Below, piece by piece: positions 1 to 8,521 of a stretch of 64,000 bases of DNA. Source of the stretch: Filibacter tadaridae. GTDB taxonomy: Bacteria; Bacillota; Bacilli; Bacillales_A; Planococcaceae. The first letter of the stretch is position 1; every line of letters starts with the position of its first letter. Below the pieces are notes generated by a model. It was not told the DNA's origin. It was given only the letters and a program-made list of their open reading frames with translations, and searched no databases. The stretch is taken from positions 124,001-188,000 of the forward strand of contig NZ_UXAV01000042.1 of assembly GCF_900609045.1 (NCBI RefSeq), written 5' to 3'. The position numbers and the translations under genes were made by a program.

Positions 1-3000
1 TGAAGTAAGTTTCGTTCGGACTCAATCTGATCAAGGCTTTCTTTTAATAAATGTTGTCGAAGGCCTTCCGATTCGTCTTCAATCCAACGTTCAGACCACT
101 TCTCCAGTAACTCTCTTTCTTTCCCGAGATAGATGGCGGCATCATTTTTCAACTGTTCTTCTAGGCGACTTCTCAATACTTCCCGTTCGCCTCTTTCAAA
201 GAATGCCTTTTGATTTTTAAACAACTTGTTGACACTGCTGTATGGATTCACAGTTGGGTAAGGGAAGCGGAAGTTTAACATATCAGCATCATTTGTCTCG
301 TATGGCGACGGTGTAAGGGATTCATCCAATTCACGTAGAGAAGATACTTCTACTCTTTGTCGGTCATTCAACTGCCTCTTCATAAAGTTCGACATTCGTA
401 AATTTGTCACTTTCAATTCTTGCGTCAAATCGAATCCAAGCATTTGAATGGTCTCTTCCAATGCGCCAGATAGAGCACGATCAGCAGAATTATTCACAAA
501 CACGGATGGATTATATGCCTCTTTGAAGAAGTCTCCAAAACGCAAAAATACACGTTGTAAAATATAATAGACTAGTTCACTTAATTCATTATTAGCTGCT
601 TTGTTTAGAACTGTTGCAAAGCTGTTAGTGAAGTATTGACGTACTTCTCCCTCAAGCCGATTTAATTCATCGAAACGTTCTTTTTTTCGTAACAAGTTCG
701 TTTCAGTGCGTGAAATTAGGGATGCCAAACGGTCGATTACTTTTTCCGTCTCCTCTAAAAGCACTTGCACGGCGAGTCCTTTTAAATCGTTTTCCAAAAA
801 ATGATGGAAATCTTTTTCAAAGGGTGTCATATGTGTATCATTACGATTTTCAAATTTGGCTTGAAGTGCTTGTAAACTCGAGATACCGTGAACTCTCGGA
901 TTCCGTATACCAAACTTCTGTAGTTCATCGGAAACAAATGCTTTTACTTGTTCCGCCTCTTCATCATTTGAAGCTAGATCGATTGCATTTACAATGAAGA
1001 ACATCTTATCCAGTTCAAATGCATCTTTCACCCGACCTAGCTGGATGAGAAATTCTCGATCCGCTCTTGCAAATGCATGATTATAATAAGTGACAAACAA
1101 TATCGCATCCGCATTTCGGATATATTCGAAAGCAACGTCTGTATGACGAGCATTTACAGAGTCCGCCCCTGGTGTATCGACTAGTGTAATTCCTTTTCGT
1201 GTCAATTCACAGTCGTAAAAGAAATCGATTGATTCAACAAAACAGCTTCGTTCTTCTTGCGCTACAAATTTGACAAATTCGGTACGTTCCGCCTTAACAA
1301 TTGTACCGAGTACGTCTTTGTACACAGGATAACCTTTTTTGAAAGCTGTGATAAAAGCTTTATGACTATGGACGTTTTCATCAACCCGTTCCAGATTGAG
1401 TGCCACATCAACTTTACTAAATGCTTCCTCTAGTGACGCAACTGTCACACCAAGTATATCGAATGAGCGAACGACATCCTCTGTCATTCTTTCTACGGTT
1501 TTCAGCATAACATCCGCCGTTCCGTCTTCTTTATCATCTGAAACAGGTCGTATTTTGTTAATAGCAGCTGTCGTCGGATTCGGTGATACAGGCAAGACCT
1601 GTTCACCTATCAACGCATTGGAAAATGAAGACTTCCCTGCACTGAACGCACCAAATAATGCGACTGTAAATTCCTGCCCTTCAAGTCGACTTGCTTTTCT
1701 ACGTAAATAATCCGCTGTTTCAATAAATCCAGGAATCGAAACCATTGCATTCGCAACATGTTTGGCTTGTTCAATGACAAACTGTGGATTTACCATTTCG
1801 GCTGGACCGTCTAGTTGATGGTTTTCTTCCTGTTGTTCTTTGGGTTCCAACGTTTCATTGATTATACTCTCAGTTTCATCAAATTGCGTAATCTGAAGGT
1901 TTTCCTTCGACTGCCATTTATGAATGAAATTTTGTCGACCTACTTCAAAGTCAGCAGCGTGATTCTCTATTTCCGTTTCAACCGCCATTAATTTAGCTGT
2001 TAAAGCATTCACCTGGCGAATAGCCCCTACCTTGTGTTCGAGTTGACTAATTTTCTGCTCCAGTTGGACAACATGATTATTTCCTGTTGAATGAATGACT
2101 CCCGCCATCCCATTTTTCCATTCTTCTGTAAGACGTCGAAAAACAGATTGGGTGGCTGTCTTCATGCGTTCTGCATAATTGAGCACTGTATCACCTGTAA
2201 TGACATCCCCGACGTTAAATTCTCTTTCTATATCAGCAAAGGGAATGGTCATATCAATACCATCTATTGCAAGCGATCGCTCATCTGTCATGACACCGGC
2301 TTCTCGAAGCAATTTTTTCATAAGTGTTTTTACATGCACTTCAATTTGTGCATGTACTAAATCACCCATATTGGATGCAAGTGCCTTTTTTCGTTTTGTC
2401 CGTTCTTCCATTGTTTTCTTAGCACTAAATAGAAGGCCAACTTTGAATGCGGGTGATAAGGATTCCAGGTAAGATTTTAACAGCTCCCGTGTTTCATAAG
2501 GCGTGATTGCTGCACCTTCCAGCAGCGCTTTCCGTTCTTTTTCAAACGCTATGGAAAACGTGTCACCTGTTTGAAGTGTATGCATTCTCTTTAAACCGCT
2601 CATTTTTTCTTCTAACTCTTCAATTCCATCCCATTCTTCTGGTAACAAAATGTCCGAATATGTATGTTTACGATCTTCAATTTCTTCTGTAAGATATTGG
2701 CTATGTTCTTCTTTCAGTTTCACAATCATTTTATCTGCGTTCATGAGAAATTGGTCTTTCCACGAGCTCATCGCATTATCGATGATTGTCTTCACAGTCT
2801 GGAAATCATTATGTGGATGTGCCGAATCTTTCAACGATGTGTAAAAAACCCCTTTTGGAACGACTCCCCATACAGCAAACGATTCTTCTACAGTTTTTTT
2901 GAATTCTTGAAACGATAATTCACTGTCTCGATGCTTATCAATCTGATTTACAATTAAATATACATTTTCGTTGTAGCGCATTAATTCTTTTGTAAAACGA

Positions 3001-3551
3001 AAATTCACTTCGGATTGGACATGGTTGTAATCCATCGTATAGAAAACAAGATCCGCAAGGTGCAACGCGGATTCAGTTGACAGTCTGTGAGCATCATCTG
3101 TAGAATCGACGCCAGGTGTATCCATTACGGTTATACCCTCAGGTAATTTTGAGTGTTGATGGCCGATTTCTACGAGCGACACTGCGCCCCCATCTTTACT
3201 GAATGACTTTACAGCTTCAGTAAATCCATGACCCCCATATTTCACAACGTCCCCATCCGTTGAATGGATTATAGCGTAATCACTATCGGTTTTTCTTACT
3301 TTCACGATATTTGCGCTGGTCGGTATAGGGCTAGAAGGTAATAAATCATCACCTGTGAGCGCATTGATCATCGAAGACTTCCCAGCCGAAAAGTGACCGG
3401 CAAATCCGATTATATATTCCTTTTCAACCAACTTCTCTGCAAACGATTCCATTTTTACGGATCGTTCCTCATCTTCATTGATTTTATAAAGTTGAGCATA
3501 TGTTGCAGCTTGTTCAATTAATGCTTTTAATCGTGCTTCAAATTCCCGCAT
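1..3551 (-). CDS. dynA: Bacterial dynamin-like GTPase, two fused modules (3' end beyond window)
   Basis: Large dynamin-like protein of the DynA (YpbR) family, which tethers, fuses and protects membranes. About 1183 codons are visible and no stop is reached, so the C-terminus lies outside the window; the B. subtilis protein is about 1190 residues, so little is missing. Two dynamin halves are fused head to tail. The first P-loop (GHFSAGKSS) is coded near 3370-3400 and the second (GAFSAGKSS) near 1630-1660, both in the frame of the ATG at 3551. Long helical stretches follow each GTPase domain, as in the family. An extended -10 (TGGTATGAT) lies about 40 bp upstream, and a GAAGGGAAG Shine-Dalgarno precedes the start. 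It is divergent from cheX. Confidence 0.93.
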   Translation of the reverse strand, partial: MREFEARLKALIEQAATYAQLYKINEDEERSVKMESFAEKLVEKEYIIGFAGHFSAGKSSMINALTGDDLLPSSPIPTSANIVKVRKTDSDYAIIHSTDGDVVKYGGHGFTEAVKSFSKDGGAVSLVEIGHQHSKLPEGITVMDTPGVDSTDDAHRLSTESALHLADLVFYTMDYNHVQSEVNFRFTKELMRYNENVYLIVNQIDKHRDSELSFQEFKKTVEESFAVWGVVPKGVFYTSLKDSAHPHNDFQTVKTIIDNAMSSWKDQFLMNADKMIVKLKEEHSQYLTEEIEDRKHTYSDILLPEEWDGIEELEEKMSGLKRMHTLQTGDTFSIAFEKERKALLEGAAITPYETRELLKSYLESLSPAFKVGLLFSAKKTMEERTKRKKALASNMGDLVHAQIEVHVKTLMKKLLREAGVMTDERSLAIDGIDMTIPFADIEREFNVGDVITGDTVLNYAERMKTATQSVFRRLTEEWKNGMAGVIHSTGNNHVVQLEQKISQLEHKVGAIRQVNALTAKLMAVETEIENHAADFEVGRQNFIHKWQSKENLQITQFDETESIINETLEPKEQQEENHQLDGPAEMVNPQFVIEQAKHVANAMVSIPGFIETADYLRRKASRLEGQEFTVALFGAFSAGKSSFSNALIGEQVLPVSPNPTTAAINKIRPVSDDKEDGTADVMLKTVERMTEDVVRSFDILGVTVASLEEAFSKVDVALNLERVDENVHSHKAFITAFKKGYPVYKDVLGTIVKAERTEFVKFVAQEERSCFVESIDFFYDCELTRKGITLVDTPGADSVNARHTDVAFEYIRNADAILFVTYYNHAFARADREFLIQLGRVKDAFELDKMFFIVNAIDLASNDEEAEQVKAFVSDELQKFGIRNPRVHGISSLQALQAKFENRNDTHMTPFEKDFHHFLENDLKGLAVQVLLEETEKVIDRLASLISRTETNLLRKKERFDELNRLEGEVRQYFTNSFATVLNKAANNELSELVYYILQRVFLRFGDFFKEAYNPSVFVNNSADRALSGALEETIQMLGFDLTQELKVTNLRMSNFMKRQLNDRQRVEVSSLRELDESLTPSPYETNDADMLNFRFPYPTVNPYSSVNKLFKNQKAFFERGEREVLRSRLEEQLKNDAAIYLGKERELLEKWSERWIEDESEGLRQHLLKESLDQIESERNLL

Positions 3552-3586
3552 ATATCATTTTCTTCCCTTCATCAATTACTCACTCC

Positions 3587-3595
3587 ATCATACCA
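3587..3595 (-). promoter_or_regulatory. Extended -10 promoter for dynA
   Basis: Read on the minus strand, TGGTATGAT is a TG-n-TATGAT extended -10 that would start transcription about 30 bases before the dynA ATG. No good -35 is visible, which is tolerated by extended -10 promoters. Confidence 0.4.
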
Positions 3596-3670
3596 TTTTT
3601 CCTACCTTGAACCTTACCTAATTTTGCATATTAAGATTTGTCGAATTTTGCGTTATTATACTCTTTGCCA

Positions 3671-3679
3671 TGGTATAAT
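3671..3679 (+). promoter_or_regulatory. Extended -10 promoter for cheX
   Basis: TGGTATAAT is a perfect extended -10 box about 36 bases before the cheX ATG. A TTGCGT at 3648-3653 is 20 bp away, too far for a normal -35, so the extended -10 probably carries the promoter. Confidence 0.5.
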
Positions 3680-3715
3680 CGACCTACCATATGCACGTGA
3701 AAGGTTGTAACCAAA

Positions 3716-4174
3716 ATGAGCATATCTAAAAATGTACAAATGATTTTAAATGGTACCATTGCATCACTGACAACTGTCATTCCCGTGAAGTTGGAAGTAC
3801 TTGCCCCAACCCTTACCGTACAGCCTTATGAACAAAAAGAGATAAGTGTTCTGATAGGCATCGTAGGGGGTATTAAAGGAAGACTAATCATCGATACTTC
3901 TACAGAAGTAATTAATACAGTAGGCCAAGCGATGTTCGGTATGGCAGTCGAAGGTGAAATGATTGAGTCTTTTACAGGGGAACTGGGCAATATGGTTGCA
4001 GGTAATCTATGCACAGTGATGGAGAAAGAAGGGCTACTCTTGGATATTTCTCCCCCGACAGTAATGACAGGTCAAACAAAACTATTTGGCTTTAAAAAAG
4101 CATTTAAATTACCAGTGCGTGTTAGTAGCGCTGGAATGATCACAGTATTGCTCACCATAGATGAAGTTGAATGA
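3716..4174 (+). CDS. cheX: CheX-type chemotaxis phosphatase-like protein
   Basis: A 152-residue protein of the CheC/CheX/FliY phosphatase fold. The single signature helix reads E-S-F-T-G-E-L-G-N-M-V-A-G-N (about residues 83-97), with the acidic residue and Asn that CheX uses to pull the phosphate off CheY-P. One such motif, rather than two as in CheC, supports CheX. Another glycine-rich stretch (LIGIVGGIKG) fits the beta sheet of the family. AAAGGTTG precedes the ATG as a ribosome site. It stands alone between dynA and ypvA with its own promoter and terminator. From memory, B. subtilis has CheC and FliY but no CheX, so the role here (CheY-P removal or another response regulator) is inferred. 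Confidence 0.8.
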   Translation: MSISKNVQMILNGTIASLTTVIPVKLEVLAPTLTVQPYEQKEISVLIGIVGGIKGRLIIDTSTEVINTVGQAMFGMAVEGEMIESFTGELGNMVAGNLCTVMEKEGLLLDISPPTVMTGQTKLFGFKKAFKLPVRVSSAGMITVLLTIDEVE

Positions 4175-4179
4175 AAAAC

Positions 4180-4209
4180 AAAAAGCGCCCCCTGTCGGAG
4201 CGCTTTTTG
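4180..4209. terminator. Bidirectional terminator between cheX and ypvA
   Basis: AAAAAGCGC pairs with GCGCTTTTT around a short GC-rich loop. The A-run and T-run make it usable on both strands, and the genes on either side converge on it. Confidence 0.85.
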
Positions 4210-4214
4210 TATAA

Positions 4215-6125
4215 TTACACATTCATTTTAATGGCAACAGGAAAAATGCCCTTGATTTCTTTATGCATTTTTTGTTCTTCATCATCTAACAAAAGATGTA
4301 CTGTCCCCGTATCGGCAGACGTTCTAATCAGTCGGCCGGCACCTTGACGTAGCCTAAGAAGCATGAAGGGCAAGTCAACCTCACGGAATGCATCAATTGC
4401 ATGGTTTCGTCTTGCATCAAACAATGGATCCGATGGAGGAAATGGTAAATCGTAAATGATGACACGTGTTAACGCATCTTGCGGTATATCGAGTCCTTCC
4501 CATAAATGATAGGAACATAGTACCTCAATGCGTTTTTGCTGAAAATTGCGAACTAGCGAAGACAGTTCTCGATCTCCTTCAAAAGAAATGCGGTTTTTCC
4601 ATGCGGATGGAACTTGTTCCTTAAAGACATTCATGGCATGTTCTGATTTAAAGAGGAGAAGTGTTTGCTCAGGCTCTTCTAGTAGTTCAAGCGTGCGCGC
4701 GGCTTTTTCATCTGTTTCAACATTCGTTGCAAACACTTCCATCACTTCGTCATAGTCAAATGGCGAATCAACAGAAAATGATAAATAATCCTGAATACCA
4801 AGCCCGCCTGCTAGGTATTCAAAGCTTTCCCCGACCGATAAAGTAGCTGAAGAAAAGACAATCGGTGTGTCCGATGAGAACAGATTCTCCCTTAAAATAT
4901 CTGTGACTAACCTTGGCATAATGACTAAAGTCGTTTCACCTTGTCGGTCTTCAAGCCAATCCACTGCATCATTTTCCGAAGTGAAAAGCGACATTGAATA
5001 AATATATTGATCCATATATTCCTCGACAATTTTCAAGTCGTATTCCGGAATAACGAATAACTCTCCTTCAAACACAAATTCTTCAAGAAGATTGGTCGAA
5101 ATTTCAATTGCTTCTTTTCCTAAAGAAATGAGTTCGGGCGCTTTTTCAATTGCTTTCCGATCATTTTCCGTGAAATCCGCATATACATTCAACATCATGA
5201 AAAAAGCATCATGCGTTTCGATAAGCCGTTCGATAAGTTGTAGGGTCTTTTCCCGTACACCGTCAACTAAAACACGTTCGAGCAGATTCACTAACGTACT
5301 ATTTTGCACTTCATAGGTCAATGCGCGTTGAGCGGAATATTCAAGAAGATGCCCTTCATCGAACACAATCATGGATACTTCAGGCAAAAGCGCCATTTGT
5401 CCTTGTCGTTTACGAGATTCTTTAGTCCAAATATGCTCCATATAGAAGTCATGCGAACAAATAATAATTTCCAAGGACTCTCGATAGTGGTTACGGTGAA
5501 TCGTTTGCCCACAGCGATTTCGAATATCGCATGCAGCACATTGCTGGATTGGATGAAAGTTAACAGTTTTCCATTGCTCGTCGCTTAAATCAGGATAATC
5601 CGAACGTTCACCAAAAGGATAAATCGATTGTAATGAGGCATTACCTTTAACAAATTCAGGTATACTGTCTTCAATGTCGTCTATATAATCCTCATTAATC
5701 GTATCTCCAGCTTCGTCTAGTCTTTTTAAACAAAGATACTGATCTCTTGCTTTAGCCAATCTCACATCTATATCCAATCCAAGCGCTTCACTAATCTTGC
5801 GAATATCTCCGTCTTCTTTTACAAGCTGGTCGATAAGTGTCTCATCAGCACATGAAATAAGTGCGGGTTTGCCCGTGTATCTTGCATAGGCGATGGCTGG
5901 AAGAAGATAAGCAATTGTTTTTCCTGTCCCGACTCCCGCTTCCGCAAAAAGAACTTTCTTTTCTTTCAAGGCTTTTTCAATTTGGAATGCCATGTAAATC
6001 TGTTCGTCGCGGCACTCGAAGCCTTTTTCAGTTAAATCATCGTATAACGTATCCCCAATCCAATCGTTCAAAGATTCATAGAACGATTTTTCCTTAGATA
6101 AAGGGAATGGCATCTTATTATTCAT
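4215..6125 (-). CDS. ypvA: DinG/XPD-family ATP-dependent helicase YpvA
   Basis: Superfamily 2 helicase of 636 residues. It shows Walker A AEAGVGTGKT (about residue 61), the DEAH-type box DEGH, and motif VI LRQGAGRLIR near the C-terminus. Between Walker A and DEGH lie four cysteines (one in DQYLCLK, then CAAC and NRC), the pattern of the iron-sulfur cluster of XPD/DinG helicases, which unwind DNA 5' to 3'. The open frame extends to 6257, but GGAAGGGG sits just before ATGATG at 6125-6128 and B. subtilis YpvA is about 640 residues, so the later start is chosen. ypsC lies upstream on the same strand. The exact repair role is not known from sequence. Confidence 0.88.
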   Translation of the reverse strand: MNNKMPFPLSKEKSFYESLNDWIGDTLYDDLTEKGFECRDEQIYMAFQIEKALKEKKVLFAEAGVGTGKTIAYLLPAIAYARYTGKPALISCADETLIDQLVKEDGDIRKISEALGLDIDVRLAKARDQYLCLKRLDEAGDTINEDYIDDIEDSIPEFVKGNASLQSIYPFGERSDYPDLSDEQWKTVNFHPIQQCAACDIRNRCGQTIHRNHYRESLEIIICSHDFYMEHIWTKESRKRQGQMALLPEVSMIVFDEGHLLEYSAQRALTYEVQNSTLVNLLERVLVDGVREKTLQLIERLIETHDAFFMMLNVYADFTENDRKAIEKAPELISLGKEAIEISTNLLEEFVFEGELFVIPEYDLKIVEEYMDQYIYSMSLFTSENDAVDWLEDRQGETTLVIMPRLVTDILRENLFSSDTPIVFSSATLSVGESFEYLAGGLGIQDYLSFSVDSPFDYDEVMEVFATNVETDEKAARTLELLEEPEQTLLLFKSEHAMNVFKEQVPSAWKNRISFEGDRELSSLVRNFQQKRIEVLCSYHLWEGLDIPQDALTRVIIYDLPFPPSDPLFDARRNHAIDAFREVDLPFMLLRLRQGAGRLIRTSADTGTVHLLLDDEEQKMHKEIKGIFPVAIKMNV

Positions 6126-6265
6126 CATGTACCCCTTCCAAAATAACATGCAAAAGGAAGAGGCTGCCCTCTTCCGCATTTTTTTGAATAGCAGATTGTA
6201 ACGTTTGATAGCCACACTATTTACATTGTATGCAAATGTACGCTGTTCAAACTCCAATACGCACT

Positions 6266-7393
6266 TTATTTACGTTGGCCCCAGAATTGATATAAATCTG
6301 TCCGGATAAACCCGTTGAATAGCTTTCTCTTCTTTGTTGTTTTTTTACCATATAACTTTTCGAAGTTTTCAAGAGAAGAAAGCATATAGACGGACCAAGA
6401 AGGATGCTGTTTCATCACTCTACCCAGTTCGCGTGTAATTTCTTCTGCTTCTTCGATTTCTCCAAGACGTTCACCGTATGGCGGATTACCCACCACAACA
6501 CCATTCAACCCATTAAGCGTCAAATCCCTGACATCTTGCGTCCGCCAATTGATCAAGTCTAGAAAACCGGCACCCGCGGCATTTTCTTTAGCTACTTTTA
6601 TCATTTGCGGGTCATAATCCGAACCTGTAATGTCAAGTGGCAAATCGTATTTCGCTAAATCTTCTGCTTCTTCACGTACTTGTTCCCAAATAGCCCTGTC
6701 AATCCATGGCCATTGTTCACTTAAGAATTCCCGATTGTAGCCGGGTGCGATATTTTGTCCAATCATTGCCGCTTCAATTGCAATTGTACCTGATCCGCAA
6801 AATGGATCCACAAAAGGGCGATCAGGGTTCCAGCGCGTCAATTTAACGAGTGCTGCAGCTAGGGTCTCTTTTAGTGGTGCATCACCTTGTCCAACCCGAT
6901 AGCCGCGTTTGTGTAGTCCTGTCCCACTGGAATCGATTGTAAGTGTTACTTTGTCTTTTAAGATGGATACTTCCAATTTATACAATGGGCCTGTCTCATC
7001 AAGAAACCCGACTCGATTGTATGCAATTTTCAACCGCTCAACAATTGCTTTTTTAACGATAGCCTGACAATCCGGGACGCTATATAGTATCGATTTTACC
7101 GATTTTCCAGCGACAGGAAAAGCAGCATCGACAGATAAATAGCGTTCCCAGGGAATTGCTTTTGTCTGTTCGAACAACTCATCAAATGTTGTTGCTTGAA
7201 ACTCTCCTGCAATGATACGTACTCTGTCTGCTACACGTAGCCACATATTCGCTTTTACAATCGCCGATTCATCTCCTCGGAAATAGATCTTGCCATTTTC
7301 CGATGTTGTTTCAAATCCAAGTGCTTTCACTTCATCATTAACAATCGATTCAAGCCCCATTGCTGAAGTGGCTACTAATTTAAAATCACCCAT
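6266..7393 (-). CDS. ypsC: THUMP-domain RNA guanine-N2 methyltransferase (RlmL-type)
   Basis: A 375-residue protein with an N-terminal ferredoxin-like/THUMP RNA-binding part (residues about 1-155) and a C-terminal class I SAM methyltransferase. The SAM site is FVDPFCGSGTIAIEAA, and the catalytic motif is NPPYGERLG, the N-P-P-Y type used for exocyclic amino groups. The family modifies G2445 of 23S rRNA in Escherichia coli (RlmL); the exact site in Bacillales is inferred. It lies between ypvA and rnpB, as in B. subtilis. Confidence 0.9.
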   Translation of the reverse strand: MGDFKLVATSAMGLESIVNDEVKALGFETTSENGKIYFRGDESAIVKANMWLRVADRVRIIAGEFQATTFDELFEQTKAIPWERYLSVDAAFPVAGKSVKSILYSVPDCQAIVKKAIVERLKIAYNRVGFLDETGPLYKLEVSILKDKVTLTIDSSGTGLHKRGYRVGQGDAPLKETLAAALVKLTRWNPDRPFVDPFCGSGTIAIEAAMIGQNIAPGYNREFLSEQWPWIDRAIWEQVREEAEDLAKYDLPLDITGSDYDPQMIKVAKENAAGAGFLDLINWRTQDVRDLTLNGLNGVVVGNPPYGERLGEIEEAEEITRELGRVMKQHPSWSVYMLSSLENFEKLYGKKTTKKRKLFNGFIRTDLYQFWGQRK

Positions 7394-7623
7394 GCACTTC
7401 CATCTCCAATCCTTTGTTGCAGGTATCCTGATTATGTCATCATATTATATAGGTTAAACGAAAGTTTCTATTCGAAACCGCTAGAGGCAACCTCTTTTAA
7501 GGAGCCTTCGCTCAGTTTATGCAGACATTCATTTCTTCAACCTTTATAGTTCTTTATTTTGTCTTCATTATTATTAAAAATACGTTTTCAATTTCCATAT
7601 TTAGTTCGCTCACGTATATGTAC

Positions 7624-7656
7624 AAAAGAAAAGCCCTCCACAATATAGAGGAGAGC
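7624..7656 (-). terminator. Terminator of rnpB
   Basis: On the minus strand GCTCTCC pairs with GGAGGGC (one G-U) around a 10-base AT-rich loop and is followed by TTTTCTTTT. It lies about 20 bases after the mature RNase P RNA end. Confidence 0.75.
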
Positions 7657-7674
7657 ATTTGTTGTAATCATAAA

Positions 7675-8080
7675 ACCATAGGTAATTCGATAAGCCATGT
7701 TTTGTTCCCGCGTACTCAAACGGCTAACGCCTCGTACATTGGGTGGTAATCATCTATCTACAGGCGATTAGCCCGTCCCCTCTTCAGTTCAATTCCTTCA
7801 GAAGAGTGCCCCTACCATAGTTTGGGTTTCTCACTCGTGGGGTTTACCGCGTTCCATCTGATTCGTTTCCGCATCAGCTACGTCACTGTGGCACTGTTCA
7901 GGGAACCTCATCCATATCCGAAGACTTAGGATTTATTCCCGCCGTCTATGTGCGGTGCACATATCCCCGGCTTATTTTTTCGCCGAGCACGAACACTACG
8001 GTCATCTCAGATCCGTGTGAGCATGGACTTTCCTCTGCAAAAACAAGTTTTGCAGCGATTACCTAAATTAACGCTATGGT
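7675..8080 (-). ncRNA. rnpB: RNase P RNA, type B
   Basis: The catalytic RNA of ribonuclease P, which trims tRNA 5' leaders. About 406 nt of the minus strand match the remembered B. subtilis type B RNA at the strongly conserved blocks: GAGGAAAGTCCATGCTC near the 5' end, CAGTGCCACAGTGACG, GGAACGCGGTAAACCCC, GAGAAACCCAAA, and GTAGATAGATGATT. The 5' ACCATAG pairs with the 3' CTATGGT to close helix P1, which sets both ends. It sits between gpsB and ypsC, its usual place in Bacillales. A sigma-A promoter and a terminator flank it. Confidence 0.97.
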
Positions 8081-8086
8081 TTTCTT

Positions 8087-8115
8087 AGTATACAGCAATT
8101 GTATCCCACTTACAA
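8087..8115 (-). promoter_or_regulatory. Sigma-A promoter of rnpB
   Basis: TTGTAA (8115-8110) and TATACT (8092-8087) on the minus strand are 17 bp apart. Transcription would start at about 8080, exactly where helix P1 begins. Confidence 0.7.
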
Positions 8116-8135
8116 GTCAAATGTTTTTAGCCGTA

Positions 8136-8432
8136 TTATTCTTGATCGAAAAGTTTACTTCCGAACACATGCTTTTCAAGATTCGAAATACGTTTTAACA
8201 AATCGAAATTTGTTGTACCTGCACTACTTGCCGCAGGTCGTTTTCGTTCTGATGCTAACTCTGCCTTCATACGTTCATTTTCATTTCGTAAATCTGTGAT
8301 TGTCTTTTTAAAGGTTTCATAGTCTTGAATTACATCATCTAGAAAAAGATCGACTTCCTCCTGATTATAACCACGAAGTCCTGTCTTGAATTCCTTTTCA
8401 AGAATTGTTTTCGTTTCCAATTTAGTATCCAT
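8136..8432 (-). CDS. gpsB: Cell-cycle / division adaptor GpsB
   Basis: A 98-residue DivIVA-like protein. It begins with the membrane-contacting, coiled-coil N-terminal domain typical of GpsB (LETKTILEKEFKTGLRGYNQEEVDLFLDDVI), then has a second short coiled region from about residue 78. In Bacillales GpsB shuttles the penicillin-binding protein PBP1 between side wall and septum, so it works with the ponA product encoded 5 kb away. An extended -10 promoter (TGGTATAAT) lies about 40 bp upstream. rnpB follows on the same strand. Confidence 0.95.
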   Translation of the reverse strand: MDTKLETKTILEKEFKTGLRGYNQEEVDLFLDDVIQDYETFKKTITDLRNENERMKAELASERKRPAASSAGTTNFDLLKRISNLEKHVFGSKLFDQE

Positions 8433-8468
8433 GAAAAAACGCCCTTCCGTCTGTGTTTACATACCATA

Positions 8469-8477
8469 ATTATACCA
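8469..8477 (-). promoter_or_regulatory. Extended -10 promoter of gpsB
   Basis: Minus-strand TGGTATAAT, a perfect extended -10, ends about 37 bases before the gpsB start codon. Confidence 0.55.
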
Positions 8478-8521
8478 CATCTTGTCTGCGCTTGTCTTAA
8501 TTAATCGGACTATGGATTGTC

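Noticed and set aside
710..2918. Several plus-strand open frames opposite dynA (for example 1396-1710, 2179-2472)
   Set aside because: They are antisense to a clear, uninterrupted dynamin gene. They lack ribosome sites and resemble no family.
7519..7749. Plus-strand frame of 76 codons beside rnpB
   Set aside because: It runs into the RNase P RNA on the other strand and has no ribosome site or recognisable protein.
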